Positions 26,555 through 34,770 of a stretch of DNA of 63,796 nucleotides are shown here, in pieces. Where the stretch lies: assembly GCA_020431825.1 (NCBI GenBank), contig JAGQHN010000010.1:1-63796 (forward strand). Direction: 5' to 3'. Every line of letters starts with the position of its first letter. Position 1 is the first letter of the stretch. The translations under genes and the position numbers were made by a program. The stretch is from Trueperaceae bacterium (GTDB lineage: Bacteria > Deinococcota > Deinococci > Deinococcales > Trueperaceae). Below the pieces are notes generated by a model, which was not told where the DNA came from, did not search any database, and saw only the letters and a list, made by a program, of their open reading frames with translations.

Positions 26555-27984
26555 GTATGGAACACTTTGATCTGGATAAACCGCGGGAAGAGTGTGGCAT
26601 TTTTGCCATTCATCTAGCTCAGGAAGCTGATATTGCCTCGTACTGCCAGATGGGCATTTTTGCCTTGCAACATCGTGGTCAAGAGTCTTGCGGCATTGTA
26701 GTATCCAATGGAGATGAGCTGCGTATAGAAAAAGATATGGGCTTGGTTTCTGAGGTTTTTACCGAGGAGCGCCTGGAAAAATTGCGCTTTGAAGGTGCGA
26801 GGACAGGCCTGGGTCATACACGTTACTCGACTACGGGTTCGTCTTTGCGCTTTAATGCTCAGCCTTTAACGGTACGCTCCAATAAAGGCATCATTGCCTT
26901 GGCACATAATGGTAACTTTACCAATGCCAAAACGCTGCGCCAGGAAATGCTTGATGAAGGCGCGGTTTTTCAAACCACCAATGACAGCGAAGTCATGATT
27001 AATATGATCGCTCGCCATAGTCGTATGACCCTTGAAGAGGCGACAGCTACAGTCATGGCAGAGCTCGAGGGTGGTTTTAGCGTGGTGCTCATGAACCGCC
27101 GTGAGGTAATTGGTCTGCGCGATGCCAATGGCGTGCGGCCTCTGGTTATTGGAGAACTCGAGGATGGCTACGCTCTCGCCTCAGAACCCGCTGCTCTAGG
27201 GGTTATTGGTGCAAGCTATCTGCGTGATGTTAAACCAGGTGAACTGGTTATTATCGATGATGAGGGTTTGCACAGCCGTCAGGTTTTAAAACCTAAGGCG
27301 ACGCCTTGTGCCTTCGAGTGGATTTACTTTGCTCGGGCCGATGGCATTTTGGACGGAGCAGATGTCCATGCTTCACGTATTCGGATGGGTGAAGTGCTGG
27401 CAGAGGAGGCCCCTGTTGAAGCAGATGTGGTGGTAGGTGTTCCTGAGTCAGGTTTACCTGCTGCGATTGGCTTTGCCAGAGCCTCAGGCATTCCCTACGA
27501 TATGGGACTTTACAAATCGCCTTATGCGGGTCGCACCTTTATCAATCCAAATCAGCGCTTGCGAGATCAGAAGGTCAAACTTAAACTTGCTCCAACCAAT
27601 GCTGTAAAGGGTAAGCGCGTGGTTCTTGTTGATGACTCGATTGTTCGTGGTACAACTTCGGGGCGAATTGTTCAGTTACTAAGGGAAGCTGGGGCGAAAG
27701 AAGTGCATTTTAGAGTCTCGAGCCCGCCCATTAAATACCCTTGTTACTACGGGATTGACACAGCTGCGAGAAAAGAACTAGCGGCTGCGACCATGACGAT
27801 AGATGAAATAAGGCAGCGCATTGGTGCTGATTCGCTGAGCTTTATTTCTGAAAAAGGGCTTGCCAAAGCCATAGGTTTAGCAAGTACCTGCCTTGCCTGC
27901 TTTAATGGCGATTACCCTGCTGGGCACCCCGGTGAAGAAGCCACTAAAGATGATATGGAAGAGGCGCAGGCTGTACTTCATTGA
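26551..27984 (+). CDS. purF: Amidophosphoribosyltransferase
   Basis: A 477-residue enzyme for the first committed step of purine synthesis (PRPP plus glutamine). The N-terminal nucleophile Cys follows a short propeptide ([10 protein letters not shown]), as in the Bacillus-type enzyme that is processed. The PRPP loop is [21 protein letters not shown]. Cysteines in [18 protein letters not shown] and [12 protein letters not shown] match the four that bind a 4Fe-4S cluster in the Bacillus enzyme, pointing to an oxygen-sensitive form. It starts with GTG (26551) overlapping the purL stop; an ATG follows at 26557. Confidence 0.95.
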   Translation: MSMEHFDLDKPREECGIFAIHLAQEADIASYCQMGIFALQHRGQESCGIVVSNGDELRIEKDMGLVSEVFTEERLEKLRFEGARTGLGHTRYSTTGSSLRFNAQPLTVRSNKGIIALAHNGNFTNAKTLRQEMLDEGAVFQTTNDSEVMINMIARHSRMTLEEATATVMAELEGGFSVVLMNRREVIGLRDANGVRPLVIGELEDGYALASEPAALGVIGASYLRDVKPGELVIIDDEGLHSRQVLKPKATPCAFEWIYFARADGILDGADVHASRIRMGEVLAEEAPVEADVVVGVPESGLPAAIGFARASGIPYDMGLYKSPYAGRTFINPNQRLRDQKVKLKLAPTNAVKGKRVVLVDDSIVRGTTSGRIVQLLREAGAKEVHFRVSSPPIKYPCYYGIDTAARKELAAATMTIDEIRQRIGADSLSFISEKGLAKAIGLASTCLACFNGDYPAGHPGEEATKDDMEEAQAVLH

Positions 27985-28609
27985 ACTTATGCGCTTAATA
28001 TCTCAGTACTAAAGTAAGAAAGAATCAACCCCTCCCTTTTATAGGAGGGTAGATTGGAGTTTCACTCTCTCAAAACTTGCTCAAACCACTTTAAATCTTT
28101 AGAAAAGCTCGACCGTTGAATGAATATGGATTCCGAAAAATTATCTGATAAACATGAGACCACCAGTGAAACAGGGCATGTGCTTTAAATGGGTCTAGGA
28201 TAAGGCTTCATATTGAAGCGTTAAGTGTTTTCCAAGATCTTCAAGGTCTTTAGAGTTGTCAGATGAAGTCTTGTATGTTTGAAAAGTCTGGTTATAGTTT
28301 AAAGATAAACGTATTCCTTCGTCAGATGTTTTTACTGATGCCGCTGATTCTTATGAAGCTAGGCGTAATCAACAAGAATCTAAGCTCAATTATTGCTTTA
28401 AATTCCTGAGGCTAGTGAAAAGTTCCAATCCTTTTACAACAGCTTTCTGCCTTTATTACTTTATTATTAGGTGTTTACCTGATGAAAGCTGAAGATCTTT
28501 ACGAGATATCAACACGATTTGCCAAAAAGGACACGGTATTCATGAATGCTTCATTAGGGGCAGTTGGTGCAGACCATACTTTGAAGCAGACATACAGGAT
28601 ATGAAAGAT
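27985..28609. other. 625-bp stretch without a convincing gene
   Basis: Apart from the hairpin near 28030, no credible gene is found. A 40-codon frame (28482-28604) begins MKAEDLYEIS and an open stretch with DAADSYEARRNQQESK lies near 28330-28400. Both are broken by stops. The area may hold the remains of a decayed gene, but I cannot name it. Confidence 0.5.
28030..28049. terminator. CCCTCC/GGAGGG hairpin after purF
   Basis: CCCTCC and GGAGGG pair around a T-rich loop, 45 bp after purF. A related sequence is the terminator at 59001-59026. It may end the purine transcript. Confidence 0.45.
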
Positions 28610-28966
28610 TCACGACTTTAGCCTTAGCTCGAGTGTTCCTTTGGCGTTGGAACTATCAACTTTTTTACCTTGCTGGTAGATAAGGAGTTTTCCTTCTGCC
28701 TCAAGTCTTCGCGCTGCTCTGCGTGTTCGTTCTCTTAGTCTGTCCCATTTGGGCTCGAGTTCCTTATAAATGGCTTCATCGGTTGTGGCTCGAGTGTTTG
28801 CTAGTGTTGTTAAGATACGCTGCTCAATAGCCTTATCCAGTTGATTTGGTTTTTCTTTTCGGCATTTCTCACTGCAGTACTTTAGCTCTGCCCAGTCACT
28901 CTTCCAGCGCTTTCGGTAGCTCATGATTCTGCCACAGGTGGCACAGCTCTTTCTTGCTTCTGCCAT
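28610..28966 (-). CDS. DUF2256-DUF3253 fusion protein
   Basis: A 118-residue protein joining two small domains. The first (SCATCGRIMSYRKRWKSDW then YCSEKCRK) is the four-cysteine zinc ribbon called DUF2256. The second (ATTDEAIYKELEPKWDRLRERTRRAARRL, then QQGKKVDSSNAKGTLELRL) is DUF3253, a winged-helix-like module. Both are usually found in separate or fused small proteins of unknown function, with a nucleic-acid binding look. The longer start at 29056 adds 30 unlike residues; the ATG at 28966 is preceded by TAAGCT and 7 nt. It follows the terminator of RNA candidate 1. Confidence 0.7.
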   Translation of the reverse strand: MAEARKSCATCGRIMSYRKRWKSDWAELKYCSEKCRKEKPNQLDKAIEQRILTTLANTRATTDEAIYKELEPKWDRLRERTRRAARRLEAEGKLLIYQQGKKVDSSNAKGTLELRLKS

Positions 28967-28973
28967 AAGACTA

Positions 28974-28979
28974 AGCTTA
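28974..28979 (-). promoter_or_regulatory. -10 box TAAGCT, leaderless DUF2256 gene
   Basis: TAAGCT then 7 nt (TAGTCTT) then ATG, the same layout as the UlaG-like gene. Confidence 0.4.
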
Positions 28980-29081
28980 GATTGTCGGGGCTTATTACTT
29001 GGTAGCCTGATTCGAGTTTTAACCCAAAAGATGAGTCTGTATTTGCTCGAGCTCAAGCATAAGGAAAGAACTTATTGAGGC

Positions 29082-29160
29082 AAAAAAAGTGGTTTCGTGT
29101 GGGAGGCACGAAACCGTTTGGAAGGGAAAAGGATGAGGTATGGGAGGATACCTCGGGTCC
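29082..29160 (-). ncRNA. Candidate small RNA 1 (two CCUCCC-loop hairpins)
   Basis: On the minus strand a 7-bp hairpin (29135-29154) has the loop CCUCCC exactly, and a second 9-bp hairpin (29091-29115) has the loop CCUCCCA and is followed by seven U, so it is also a terminator. C-rich loops of this kind are complementary to Shine-Dalgarno sites. A closely related copy lies at 32711-32782. The 5' end is not known exactly; 29160 is an estimate from a TTTAAT box at 29169-29174. It could instead be a leader of the DUF2256 gene. Confidence 0.55.
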
Positions 29161-29168
29161 ATAGGCTC

Positions 29169-29201
29169 ATTAAAGCAAGCAAATTCTTACAAAATTCTTA
29201 C
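29169..29201 (-). promoter_or_regulatory. Promoter with 11-bp phased GTAAGA repeats (RNA candidate 1)
   Basis: On the minus strand GTAAGAATTTT (29191-29201) is followed at once by GTAAGAATTTG (29180-29190), then by TTTAAT at 29169-29174. This resembles promoters bound by OmpR/PhoB-type activators, where repeats 11 bp apart replace the -35 box. Confidence 0.5.
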
Positions 29202-29312
29202 TTTGTACTCAGATGTGGAGTTTTTTACATGCACTAACAAGCCAGTTGATTGTGTAAAGAATTGCAGAAATGAAGCTTATTTGTTTAGCAAGCAGAGACT
29301 AAGAACGGTATT

Positions 29313-30491
29313 TTACTCTTTGGCAAATTTGTTTCGCAGCTCTGTCGAAGAAATATCCATATGAAAACTGTTTTTGGGTACTTCGCTAAAGAGATCTCTA
29401 AAATCTGGTGGAATGGCAATATCATCTAAGGTCTGAAAATCCCCCTGACGACTGCGACCTGCTACCAAAAAGGAGGCACCGTCCTGGCGCAGGGCTTCAA
29501 AAGCCGCATGAAAAGCTTCAGGCTTACTCTGATAATATTTAGGATTAATCAGGCGACTGGCAGTATCTGCACCAATAATAAAGGTCGTGCCCTTAAAAAG
29601 CCTGGCTTTATCGTTGAATAAGGGTGCCCTACTCAAGATAAGATGATCAAGTCCTAGAAATTGTACAGCTCGTTTTCTTGCTACGGCGAGGTCAATGGGG
29701 GCTTTGTCGGCATTGGTGAGTGAGAGTTCAAAATAGGCATCTTCGCCAAGCTGCTGCGCGGCAACTTCGGCAAGCTGCCGGTGACCGTCATGCAGAGGGT
29801 TAAAGGAGCCTGAAAGAATAGCCAGGTTTTCTGGCACAGTTGTGCTCAGTCTACCCTCAGGCTCGAGCACCACAAACTCGAGTTCGGCTTTACTTAGACG
29901 CTCGAGTTCGGCTGCTGGTTCAAAAACCATTAAAACCTGCTCCCCTTTAACTAAGGGCAGCTCTGGTAAGTCAAAAACGCCGCAAGCTTCGGCAACGGCA
30001 TAAAGAATCAGCCAGCTTACCAGACTTTCTTCTCCGGCTCTATCTCTTGCGCCCTTAGTTATAACCAGTTCATAGGTGCTGTAGCCAAGGGCATCCTCAA
30101 CGGCGATGGCCACTCTGTGGTCACCTCGTTTTTGCCGGTCCGTTGCAATGGTGGCAGTACAGCCAAGACCAAAAACAGGTTTATCTTCCCTGGCTAAATA
30201 ACGGGCTCGAGTAAAAGCATGATGAGCAAGTGCCTTTGCCGCTGCTACTGACGTGTAGCTTTCAGGTTCAAAGCCAGTAGCCTCAATAAAAGACGTCTGT
30301 ACATAGCGGTCTGTTGCCTCGAGGATGGTACGAGAAGAACCGCCTACACTATGAAGCCAGGCCAGGGCTTCGGCGCCAGCCCCGGCAAAATTCATGACCA
30401 TCATATGGGGAGTGGCGTGGACAGCAGTAAGAAGTTCTGTTAACAAAACCCTAAAATTGTACACTAGCTGTTTACTAAAAGTGGCAGCCAA
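29313..30491 (-). CDS. CinA-like domain fused to nicotinamide/nicotinate mononucleotide adenylyltransferase-like domain
   Basis: A 392-residue two-domain protein. Residues about 30-200 resemble the CinA C-terminal (PncC, NMN deamidase) fold, with SVGGSSRTILEATDRYV, SVAAAKALAHHAFTRA and FGLGCTATIATD. The classical ESCTGG site is replaced by NFAGAGAEAL, so deamidase activity is uncertain. From about residue 240 comes a nucleotidyltransferase with GSFNPLHDGHRQL (the HxGH motif) and a final ISSTELR, as in NMN adenylyltransferases. Similar fusions are found in plants and some bacteria without known function. A job in NAD salvage is an inference. ATG start; weak ribosome site. Confidence 0.75.
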   Translation of the reverse strand: MAATFSKQLVYNFRVLLTELLTAVHATPHMMVMNFAGAGAEALAWLHSVGGSSRTILEATDRYVQTSFIEATGFEPESYTSVAAAKALAHHAFTRARYLAREDKPVFGLGCTATIATDRQKRGDHRVAIAVEDALGYSTYELVITKGARDRAGEESLVSWLILYAVAEACGVFDLPELPLVKGEQVLMVFEPAAELERLSKAELEFVVLEPEGRLSTTVPENLAILSGSFNPLHDGHRQLAEVAAQQLGEDAYFELSLTNADKAPIDLAVARKRAVQFLGLDHLILSRAPLFNDKARLFKGTTFIIGADTASRLINPKYYQSKPEAFHAAFEALRQDGASFLVAGRSRQGDFQTLDDIAIPPDFRDLFSEVPKNSFHMDISSTELRNKFAKE

Positions 30492-30503
30492 ATAACAGCT
30501 GGC

Positions 30504-31790
30504 TTAAAAAAACTTTCCGGGGGTAAAAGGCAGACCTTTTAGGGCTTTTAGCGCCTCAGCTACAGGGGCGTCAAAACCTCTGGCAAGTTCATCTAGGCTG
30601 CTATCATCTACAATGACATCAGGCTGTAAGCCGGTGGTGAAATCAGTACCATCAAGGGCCTGTAAGTTGGCTACGGCAACATAAACCAGACTGCCGTCTG
30701 GCAGGTCAAATGTGCGAATAGCTTCGACATTGCCACTCGTTACTTCACCAACAATAGTTGCTCTACCGAGATTTTGTAAAACCAAAGGGCCAATTTCTCC
30801 GGCGCTACTGTTGAACTTGGTTACCAGTACAGCCAGCGGCCCATTAAACGTAACTGGGTCTTCGATGCGCTCACTGGCAATGACCTGATCTTCCGGGTCG
30901 ATTAAGGCATTAATACCCTGATCGCCATTGCGCCGATAACGGGCACGCCAGACCAATTCGCCGTGACTAATGGCTTCAACCCATTCACCGTCTAAAAAAG
31001 CGCCCATGACCAGACCTAGTTCCCCGAGGCGGCCACCGGGGTTATCTCTCAGGTCCAGAATAAGGGAGTCAGCACCCTGGGCCTCGAGTTCTCTAATGAG
31101 GTCATGAACTTTCTGACCAATGCCTTCGCCTTCAAAACTGGGCAGATAAATATAGCCTGTATGCTCATCAAGCATATTGGCCTGAGGCAAAGAGCTGACA
31201 CTACCAAAGTCGATACGTGTGGGGGTAAGCTCGAGGCTTATTCGGGATTGTTTTCTTTTGACCTCGAGGCTCACATGTCCACTATCAATGGCTTCACGAA
31301 TAATGCGGTTATAACTAAAATCCGAAGAGCTTTCCAAGCCTTCATTATTAATGCTTACAATCACATCACCCCGTTGCAAGCCTGCAATGCTAGCAGGGGT
31401 ATCGGGGTAGACGCGTTCAACAACAATGCCTGTATTACCCAAGAAGGCATGCTGAAAACCAAGACCTTCCTGTCCGCTTTCAGTACCGCCAAAGTCCATG
31501 CCCTCTCCCAGGCGACCAATCCAGCGAGAGTGGTCATCATGTAGGTCAAGAATCATGCGGCTTAAAACACGGTCAAATTGGGCTCTGCTTTCGGCATTCA
31601 GGGCATCTTCCCTGAACTCATCTGCCCAGGCATTCCAGTCGCGGTAGTTGGTATCCCAGTAATTTTCCTTGAAAGTGTCAACCAGGGCATTAAAAATGCG
31701 CTCTCGGCCCATCGCTGTATCCCAGAGTTCTTGCTGGGCAAAAGCAAAGCCAAAAAACAGTAAAAAAATCAGTAGGTACTTACGCAGCAT
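30504..31790 (-). CDS. Exported S41-family peptidase with PDZ domain
   Basis: About 428 residues: a signal peptide (MLRKYLLIFLLFFGFAFAQ), a helical N-terminal region (about 25-110), a PDZ domain (about 140-215, VYPDTPASIAGLQRGDVIVSIN) and the S41 core with LILDLRDNPGG and TKFNSSAGEIGPLV, where the catalytic Ser is expected. The usual KTFGKG lysine site is replaced by VTSGNVEAIRTF, whereas LHDDHSRWIG supplies a His, so it may use a tricorn-like Ser/His rather than Ser/Lys mechanism. It would cut proteins in the periplasm. The longer start at 31916 is rejected: a TACTAT box lies 5 nt before the ATG at 31790, which opens the signal peptide. Confidence 0.85.
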   Translation of the reverse strand: MLRKYLLIFLLFFGFAFAQQELWDTAMGRERIFNALVDTFKENYWDTNYRDWNAWADEFREDALNAESRAQFDRVLSRMILDLHDDHSRWIGRLGEGMDFGGTESGQEGLGFQHAFLGNTGIVVERVYPDTPASIAGLQRGDVIVSINNEGLESSSDFSYNRIIREAIDSGHVSLEVKRKQSRISLELTPTRIDFGSVSSLPQANMLDEHTGYIYLPSFEGEGIGQKVHDLIRELEAQGADSLILDLRDNPGGRLGELGLVMGAFLDGEWVEAISHGELVWRARYRRNGDQGINALIDPEDQVIASERIEDPVTFNGPLAVLVTKFNSSAGEIGPLVLQNLGRATIVGEVTSGNVEAIRTFDLPDGSLVYVAVANLQALDGTDFTTGLQPDVIVDDSSLDELARGFDAPVAEALKALKGLPFTPGKFF

Positions 31791-31795
31791 GCCGT

Positions 31796-31801
31796 ATAGT
31801 A
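31796..31801 (-). promoter_or_regulatory. -10 box TACTAT, leaderless S41 peptidase
   Basis: TACTAT (overlapping TATACG) stands 5 nt before the ATG at 31790 and sets the start. Confidence 0.5.
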
Positions 31802-31893
31802 GAGAGTTTTGCGCTGAGCTGCCGTAACAAATGAGACTATTTTTTAAGCATAGCTTCATAAATCTTCCTTCTTTAGCCTCTAAATCATCCATA

Positions 31894-32688
31894 TTATTCG
31901 TTGTTTTTCCTATCAAACCAGTTTTGAAAAGCTTCTAACTGCTCAGGTGTGCCGTCAGTAAGCATTCTGGAACTATATAGATTAAAAGCCTTAGGTCTTC
32001 TGTAAAGTTCTTCAAGTTCTGCTTCGGAGGCTGGGAAGTCAAATCTTATCTGATACGGTTCATCCCAAGCTTCGATTAGAACAGGTACAGGTTCTAAGCG
32101 CTCGCCTGTAGATTTGTCATAAAGCAACTCGAGTCGTTCGTACTCAGTTAAGAGCATTTCTTTCAAACTAGTCCAGCGGTGTAAAGGAGTCATAGTGTAT
32201 TCGTTTTCGGTTCTAAAGATTTCCTGAGTGTTGAGGTCAAGATAGAAATAGCAGCGTGTATTGTAGAAATAGTGGGAATGCCCAAAAATCCACTGATGAG
32301 GCTCCTTATCCTTGATACTTAGTTTCCAAGTTTTATGATTCGACAGAACTGTTTTGGTAAATAACTCTGTCCTTTTGTTGGACCAGCCATGTAGCTGAAT
32401 AGCCGAATGAAAGAGTTGGATGCCATTAGTCGTCAGGTAAAAGGTTCTAAAGTCTTCGGGTAGGACTAGCTCGTGGTAGGTTTCTAGGTCTGCAATTTCA
32501 TCAACCTTGTTAAAAGGCATTGAAACTAGGGGTGGTAGGTATATATGCAGCCAGCCACCTTTTGCCAGCCCTACCTGAATCCCACCTTTAGGCATAAGCC
32601 GTTGTCCTCTAGGATTCCACTGCTGAACTTTATTTATTAGACCTAAAGCCCAGTTTGATGCAGGGTTAAACTTCTCAGCCGGTGTCAT
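31894..32688 (-). CDS. SMI1/KNR4-like protein (tentative)
   Basis: A 264-residue soluble protein. The part around LVLPEDFRTFYLTTNGIQLFHSAIQLHGW matches the core of SMI1/KNR4 (SUKH-like) domains, including the LP.dfr.fy...NG pattern. Later parts (WIFGHSHYFYNTRCYFYLDLNTQEIF) also fit. Proteins of this superfamily serve as toxin immunity proteins or housekeeping scaffolds; no toxin gene is next to it, so the role is open. The ATG at 32688 has TAGAAT and 6 nt before it; a TTG at 32694 is an alternative. Directly downstream of RNA candidate 2's terminator. Confidence 0.6.
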   Translation of the reverse strand: MTPAEKFNPASNWALGLINKVQQWNPRGQRLMPKGGIQVGLAKGGWLHIYLPPLVSMPFNKVDEIADLETYHELVLPEDFRTFYLTTNGIQLFHSAIQLHGWSNKRTELFTKTVLSNHKTWKLSIKDKEPHQWIFGHSHYFYNTRCYFYLDLNTQEIFRTENEYTMTPLHRWTSLKEMLLTEYERLELLYDKSTGERLEPVPVLIEAWDEPYQIRFDFPASEAELEELYRRPKAFNLYSSRMLTDGTPEQLEAFQNWFDRKNNE

Positions 32689-32694
32689 CGTCAA

Positions 32695-32700
32695 ATTCTA
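32695..32700 (-). promoter_or_regulatory. -10 box TAGAAT, leaderless SMI1-like gene
   Basis: TAGAAT then TTGACG then ATG at 32688. It lies just downstream of the terminator T run of RNA candidate 2. Confidence 0.4.
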
Positions 32701-32710
32701 TAAGAGGTAT

Positions 32711-32782
32711 AAAAAAAATTGGTTTCGTGAGGGAGGCACGAAACCGGAGAAGAGAAAAGGGAGGTATTGGGAGGTTTACCTG
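32711..32782 (-). ncRNA. Candidate small RNA 2 (paralogue of candidate 1)
   Basis: On the minus strand a 5-bp hairpin (32762-32781) shows CCUCCC in its loop, and a 9-bp terminator hairpin (32721-32745), identical in stem to that of candidate 1, has loop CCUCCCU and eight U after it. The spacer between them is purine-rich on the plus strand in both copies. The shared stem GGTTTCGTG/CACGAAACC is the best-kept part. The 5' end is uncertain. Confidence 0.55.
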
Positions 32783-32790
32783 TCTAAGAG

Positions 32791-32821
32791 TTTAAAGAAT
32801 ATCCTCTTACAAAAATCTGAC
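32791..32821 (-). promoter_or_regulatory. Promoter with 11-bp phased repeats (RNA candidate 2)
   Basis: On the minus strand GTCAGATTTTT (32811-32821) is followed by GTAAGAGGATA (32800-32810) and then TTTAAA at 32791-32796. The layout matches the promoter of candidate 1 and of the pilin gene. Confidence 0.45.
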
Positions 32822-32856
32822 AATGGGCGGTTTAAGCAGGAATTTTTCTTAGTGTG

Positions 32857-33033
32857 GTGAATTTCACAAGTGAAGCTGTGCTTTTGGGGCTCGAGCCAGC
32901 GCCTAAAAATAGTGCTTTAAAGAAAGTGCGTGCTGGACGTAAAGGTGCCGAATCCATCATAAACCTGCGTCAGCTGGAGGTTCTTTGCAAGCCTTCCTTA
33001 ACCACTCAGGTGTTTAACATGTTAAATTATTAA
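32857..33033 (+). CDS. Possible 58-residue protein upstream of the kinase
   Basis: A GTG-started frame of 58 codons that stops 3 bp before the kinase ATG. It includes the segment LEPAPKNSALKKVRAGRKGAE and one CTCGAG. I do not recognise it; no ribosome site is clear. The tight spacing to the kinase is the main support. It could also be the tail of a decayed gene. Confidence 0.25.
   Translation: MNFTSEAVLLGLEPAPKNSALKKVRAGRKGAESIINLRQLEVLCKPSLTTQVFNMLNY
33023..33028 (+). promoter_or_regulatory. -10 box TAAATT before the Ser/Thr kinase
   Basis: TAAATT then 8 nt and ATG at 33037. It fits a leaderless start, which would leave the small upstream frame out of the message. Confidence 0.35.
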
Positions 33034-33036
33034 CTA

Positions 33037-33798
33037 ATGTTAGTGTTCGACTCGGTGCGTATCTTATCTGAAAATAATCATGTTCGGGTTGAACTTGCCA
33101 GAGCAAACGGAAAGTTTGTGGTTATTAAGCGCTTAAAGAGTCACTCGCCCTTTATGCTCGAGCGTTTACAGCGCGAAGCTCTGGTTTTAGAAAAGCTCGA
33201 GCATGAGCATATCGTTCCGCTGATTGCTGCTAAGGGCGACATGATCGTTTATGCCTATGCACCGGGTGTTAATCTGGCAGATGCCCTTGACGCTGGTGCG
33301 CTGCCCCTTAGACGCAGCATTAAAATAGTAGATGATGTCCTGAAAGCTCTGAGCTACGCACATACCAAAGGGGTCATTCACTGTGATGTCAAACCGGGGA
33401 ATATTATCGTTAAAGGGGAAAAGGCACTTTTAGGTGACTTTGGTTTTGCCAAAGACCTCGAGCTTACCTCTATTACCCAGGAAGATGTCATGCTGGGTAC
33501 GCCAAACTATATGGCCCCCGAACAGTTTCGCGGTGAGCGCGATGATCTAAGAAGTGATATTTATGCTGTAGGTGCGGTGCTTTATCATTTACTTACCGGA
33601 CAGCCACCGTATGGTCGTCATATTATTCGCTTTTTGATTGGTGATCATAGTGTAGCGTTAGAGCCCCTGCCGCAACAATTTTCTGAGGTGGCTCAGGTCG
33701 TTTACCGGGCTCTTGATCGTAACCCCGATAGACGTTATCGCTCAGCCGATGAAATGCGCTTTGCCCTTAAGGCGGCGCTTGCCCCCATTCATTCCTAG
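33037..33798 (+). CDS. Hanks-type serine/threonine protein kinase
   Basis: A compact 253-residue kinase domain. The ATP lysine is in FVVIKRLK, the catalytic loop is VIHCDVKPGNIIV (HCD instead of the common HRD), then LLGDFGFAKD with DFG, GTPNYMAPEQF (APE) and DLRSDIYAVGAVLYHLLTG. No membrane helix or sensor domain follows, so it is a soluble kinase. The N-terminal glycine loop is degenerate (SENNHVRVELA). It is 33 bp before holA on the same strand. Its targets cannot be predicted. Confidence 0.9.
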   Translation: MLVFDSVRILSENNHVRVELARANGKFVVIKRLKSHSPFMLERLQREALVLEKLEHEHIVPLIAAKGDMIVYAYAPGVNLADALDAGALPLRRSIKIVDDVLKALSYAHTKGVIHCDVKPGNIIVKGEKALLGDFGFAKDLELTSITQEDVMLGTPNYMAPEQFRGERDDLRSDIYAVGAVLYHLLTGQPPYGRHIIRFLIGDHSVALEPLPQQFSEVAQVVYRALDRNPDRRYRSADEMRFALKAALAPIHS

Positions 33799-33831
33799 TT
33801 TTTTCCAGATTGCCCCGGAAAGTCTCAGTAG

Positions 33832-34770
33832 ATGATTTTTGCTTTTAGCGGTGACCCTTTCTTGGCGACTCGAGCTGCCAAGCGTGCTTTAAAGGCCAGA
33901 GGCTTTCGCCAGGAAGAAATTACCGAGCTTGGTGAAGGTATGCAAGCTGCTGAAGTCGCCCAACTGGCTGCCCAGTCAGGTCTGTTTGGGCAGCTTGCCC
34001 TGCTCCTTGATTTTGACGCTGCTTTTAAAGGTCAGGGGGGGGTAAAACCAAGAAACGAAGTTTTAAAGGTACTAGAAACTTTACCCGCCGATACCACGAT
34101 TGTTGTTCTTGATTTAGACGCCACAAGCTCGAGGCAAAAAAGCTATAAGGCGTTAGGTGAGCACCACGCCCACCCCACGCCGCGCTTTGGAGCGCTCACG
34201 CATTTTGTGCAGCAAGAACTTAGCGATAATAAGGTGCGTTTTCACAAAGATGTTCCTGAAACCTTAGCTGACCTGTTTGGCGAAGATTTGCCAGGGCTGG
34301 TTGCTGAAATTCAAAAACTTGCGGTGCTTGATGAGGAACTCTCGAGTGAGCGGGTAAAAGAAATTGTTAATCGACCGGCTTCCCGTGACGCTTTTGATTT
34401 TATTGAGGCAACCGCTGCCGGTGATGCTAAACGTGCTCTTCTAGTTTGTCACAGTCTTATGGCTCAGGGTGAAGCGCCACCACGCATTTTGGGCGCCCTC
34501 ATGTGGCAGTACAACCTGGTTGCCAGAGTCGTGGGCTTACAAGAAACTAGAGCCAGGGTTGATGCCGGTCTGGTGAGCCAAACCTTAAAAATAAAACCCT
34601 TTGTTGCCCAGAAGGTCTTGGCAACTGCAAAAAATTTGAGCGAGCAAAGCCTGGGCTATGTTCTTAGATTGATTCTGGACGCCGACATTGCCATGAAAAC
34701 AGGGCGCGATGAGGTTCACGCCCTGGAAGAATTAGCGTTGAAACTAGCGCTTTTTTACGCTAAGGCCTGA
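33832..34770 (+). CDS. holA: DNA polymerase III delta subunit
   Basis: A 312-residue protein with the delta-subunit layout: an N-terminal P-loop-less AAA fold (FAFSGDPFLATRAAKRAL), the middle part with HFVQQELSDNKVRF and LAEIQKLAVL-type segment LVAEIQKLAVLDEELS, and a C-terminal collar domain (MAQGEAPPRILGALMWQYNLVARV). HolA opens the sliding clamp in the clamp loader. Usual length is 320-340 residues. Its last 16 bp overlap the convergent old yellow enzyme gene. Confidence 0.88.
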   Translation: MIFAFSGDPFLATRAAKRALKARGFRQEEITELGEGMQAAEVAQLAAQSGLFGQLALLLDFDAAFKGQGGVKPRNEVLKVLETLPADTTIVVLDLDATSSRQKSYKALGEHHAHPTPRFGALTHFVQQELSDNKVRFHKDVPETLADLFGEDLPGLVAEIQKLAVLDEELSSERVKEIVNRPASRDAFDFIEATAAGDAKRALLVCHSLMAQGEAPPRILGALMWQYNLVARVVGLQETRARVDAGLVSQTLKIKPFVAQKVLATAKNLSEQSLGYVLRLILDADIAMKTGRDEVHALEELALKLALFYAKA

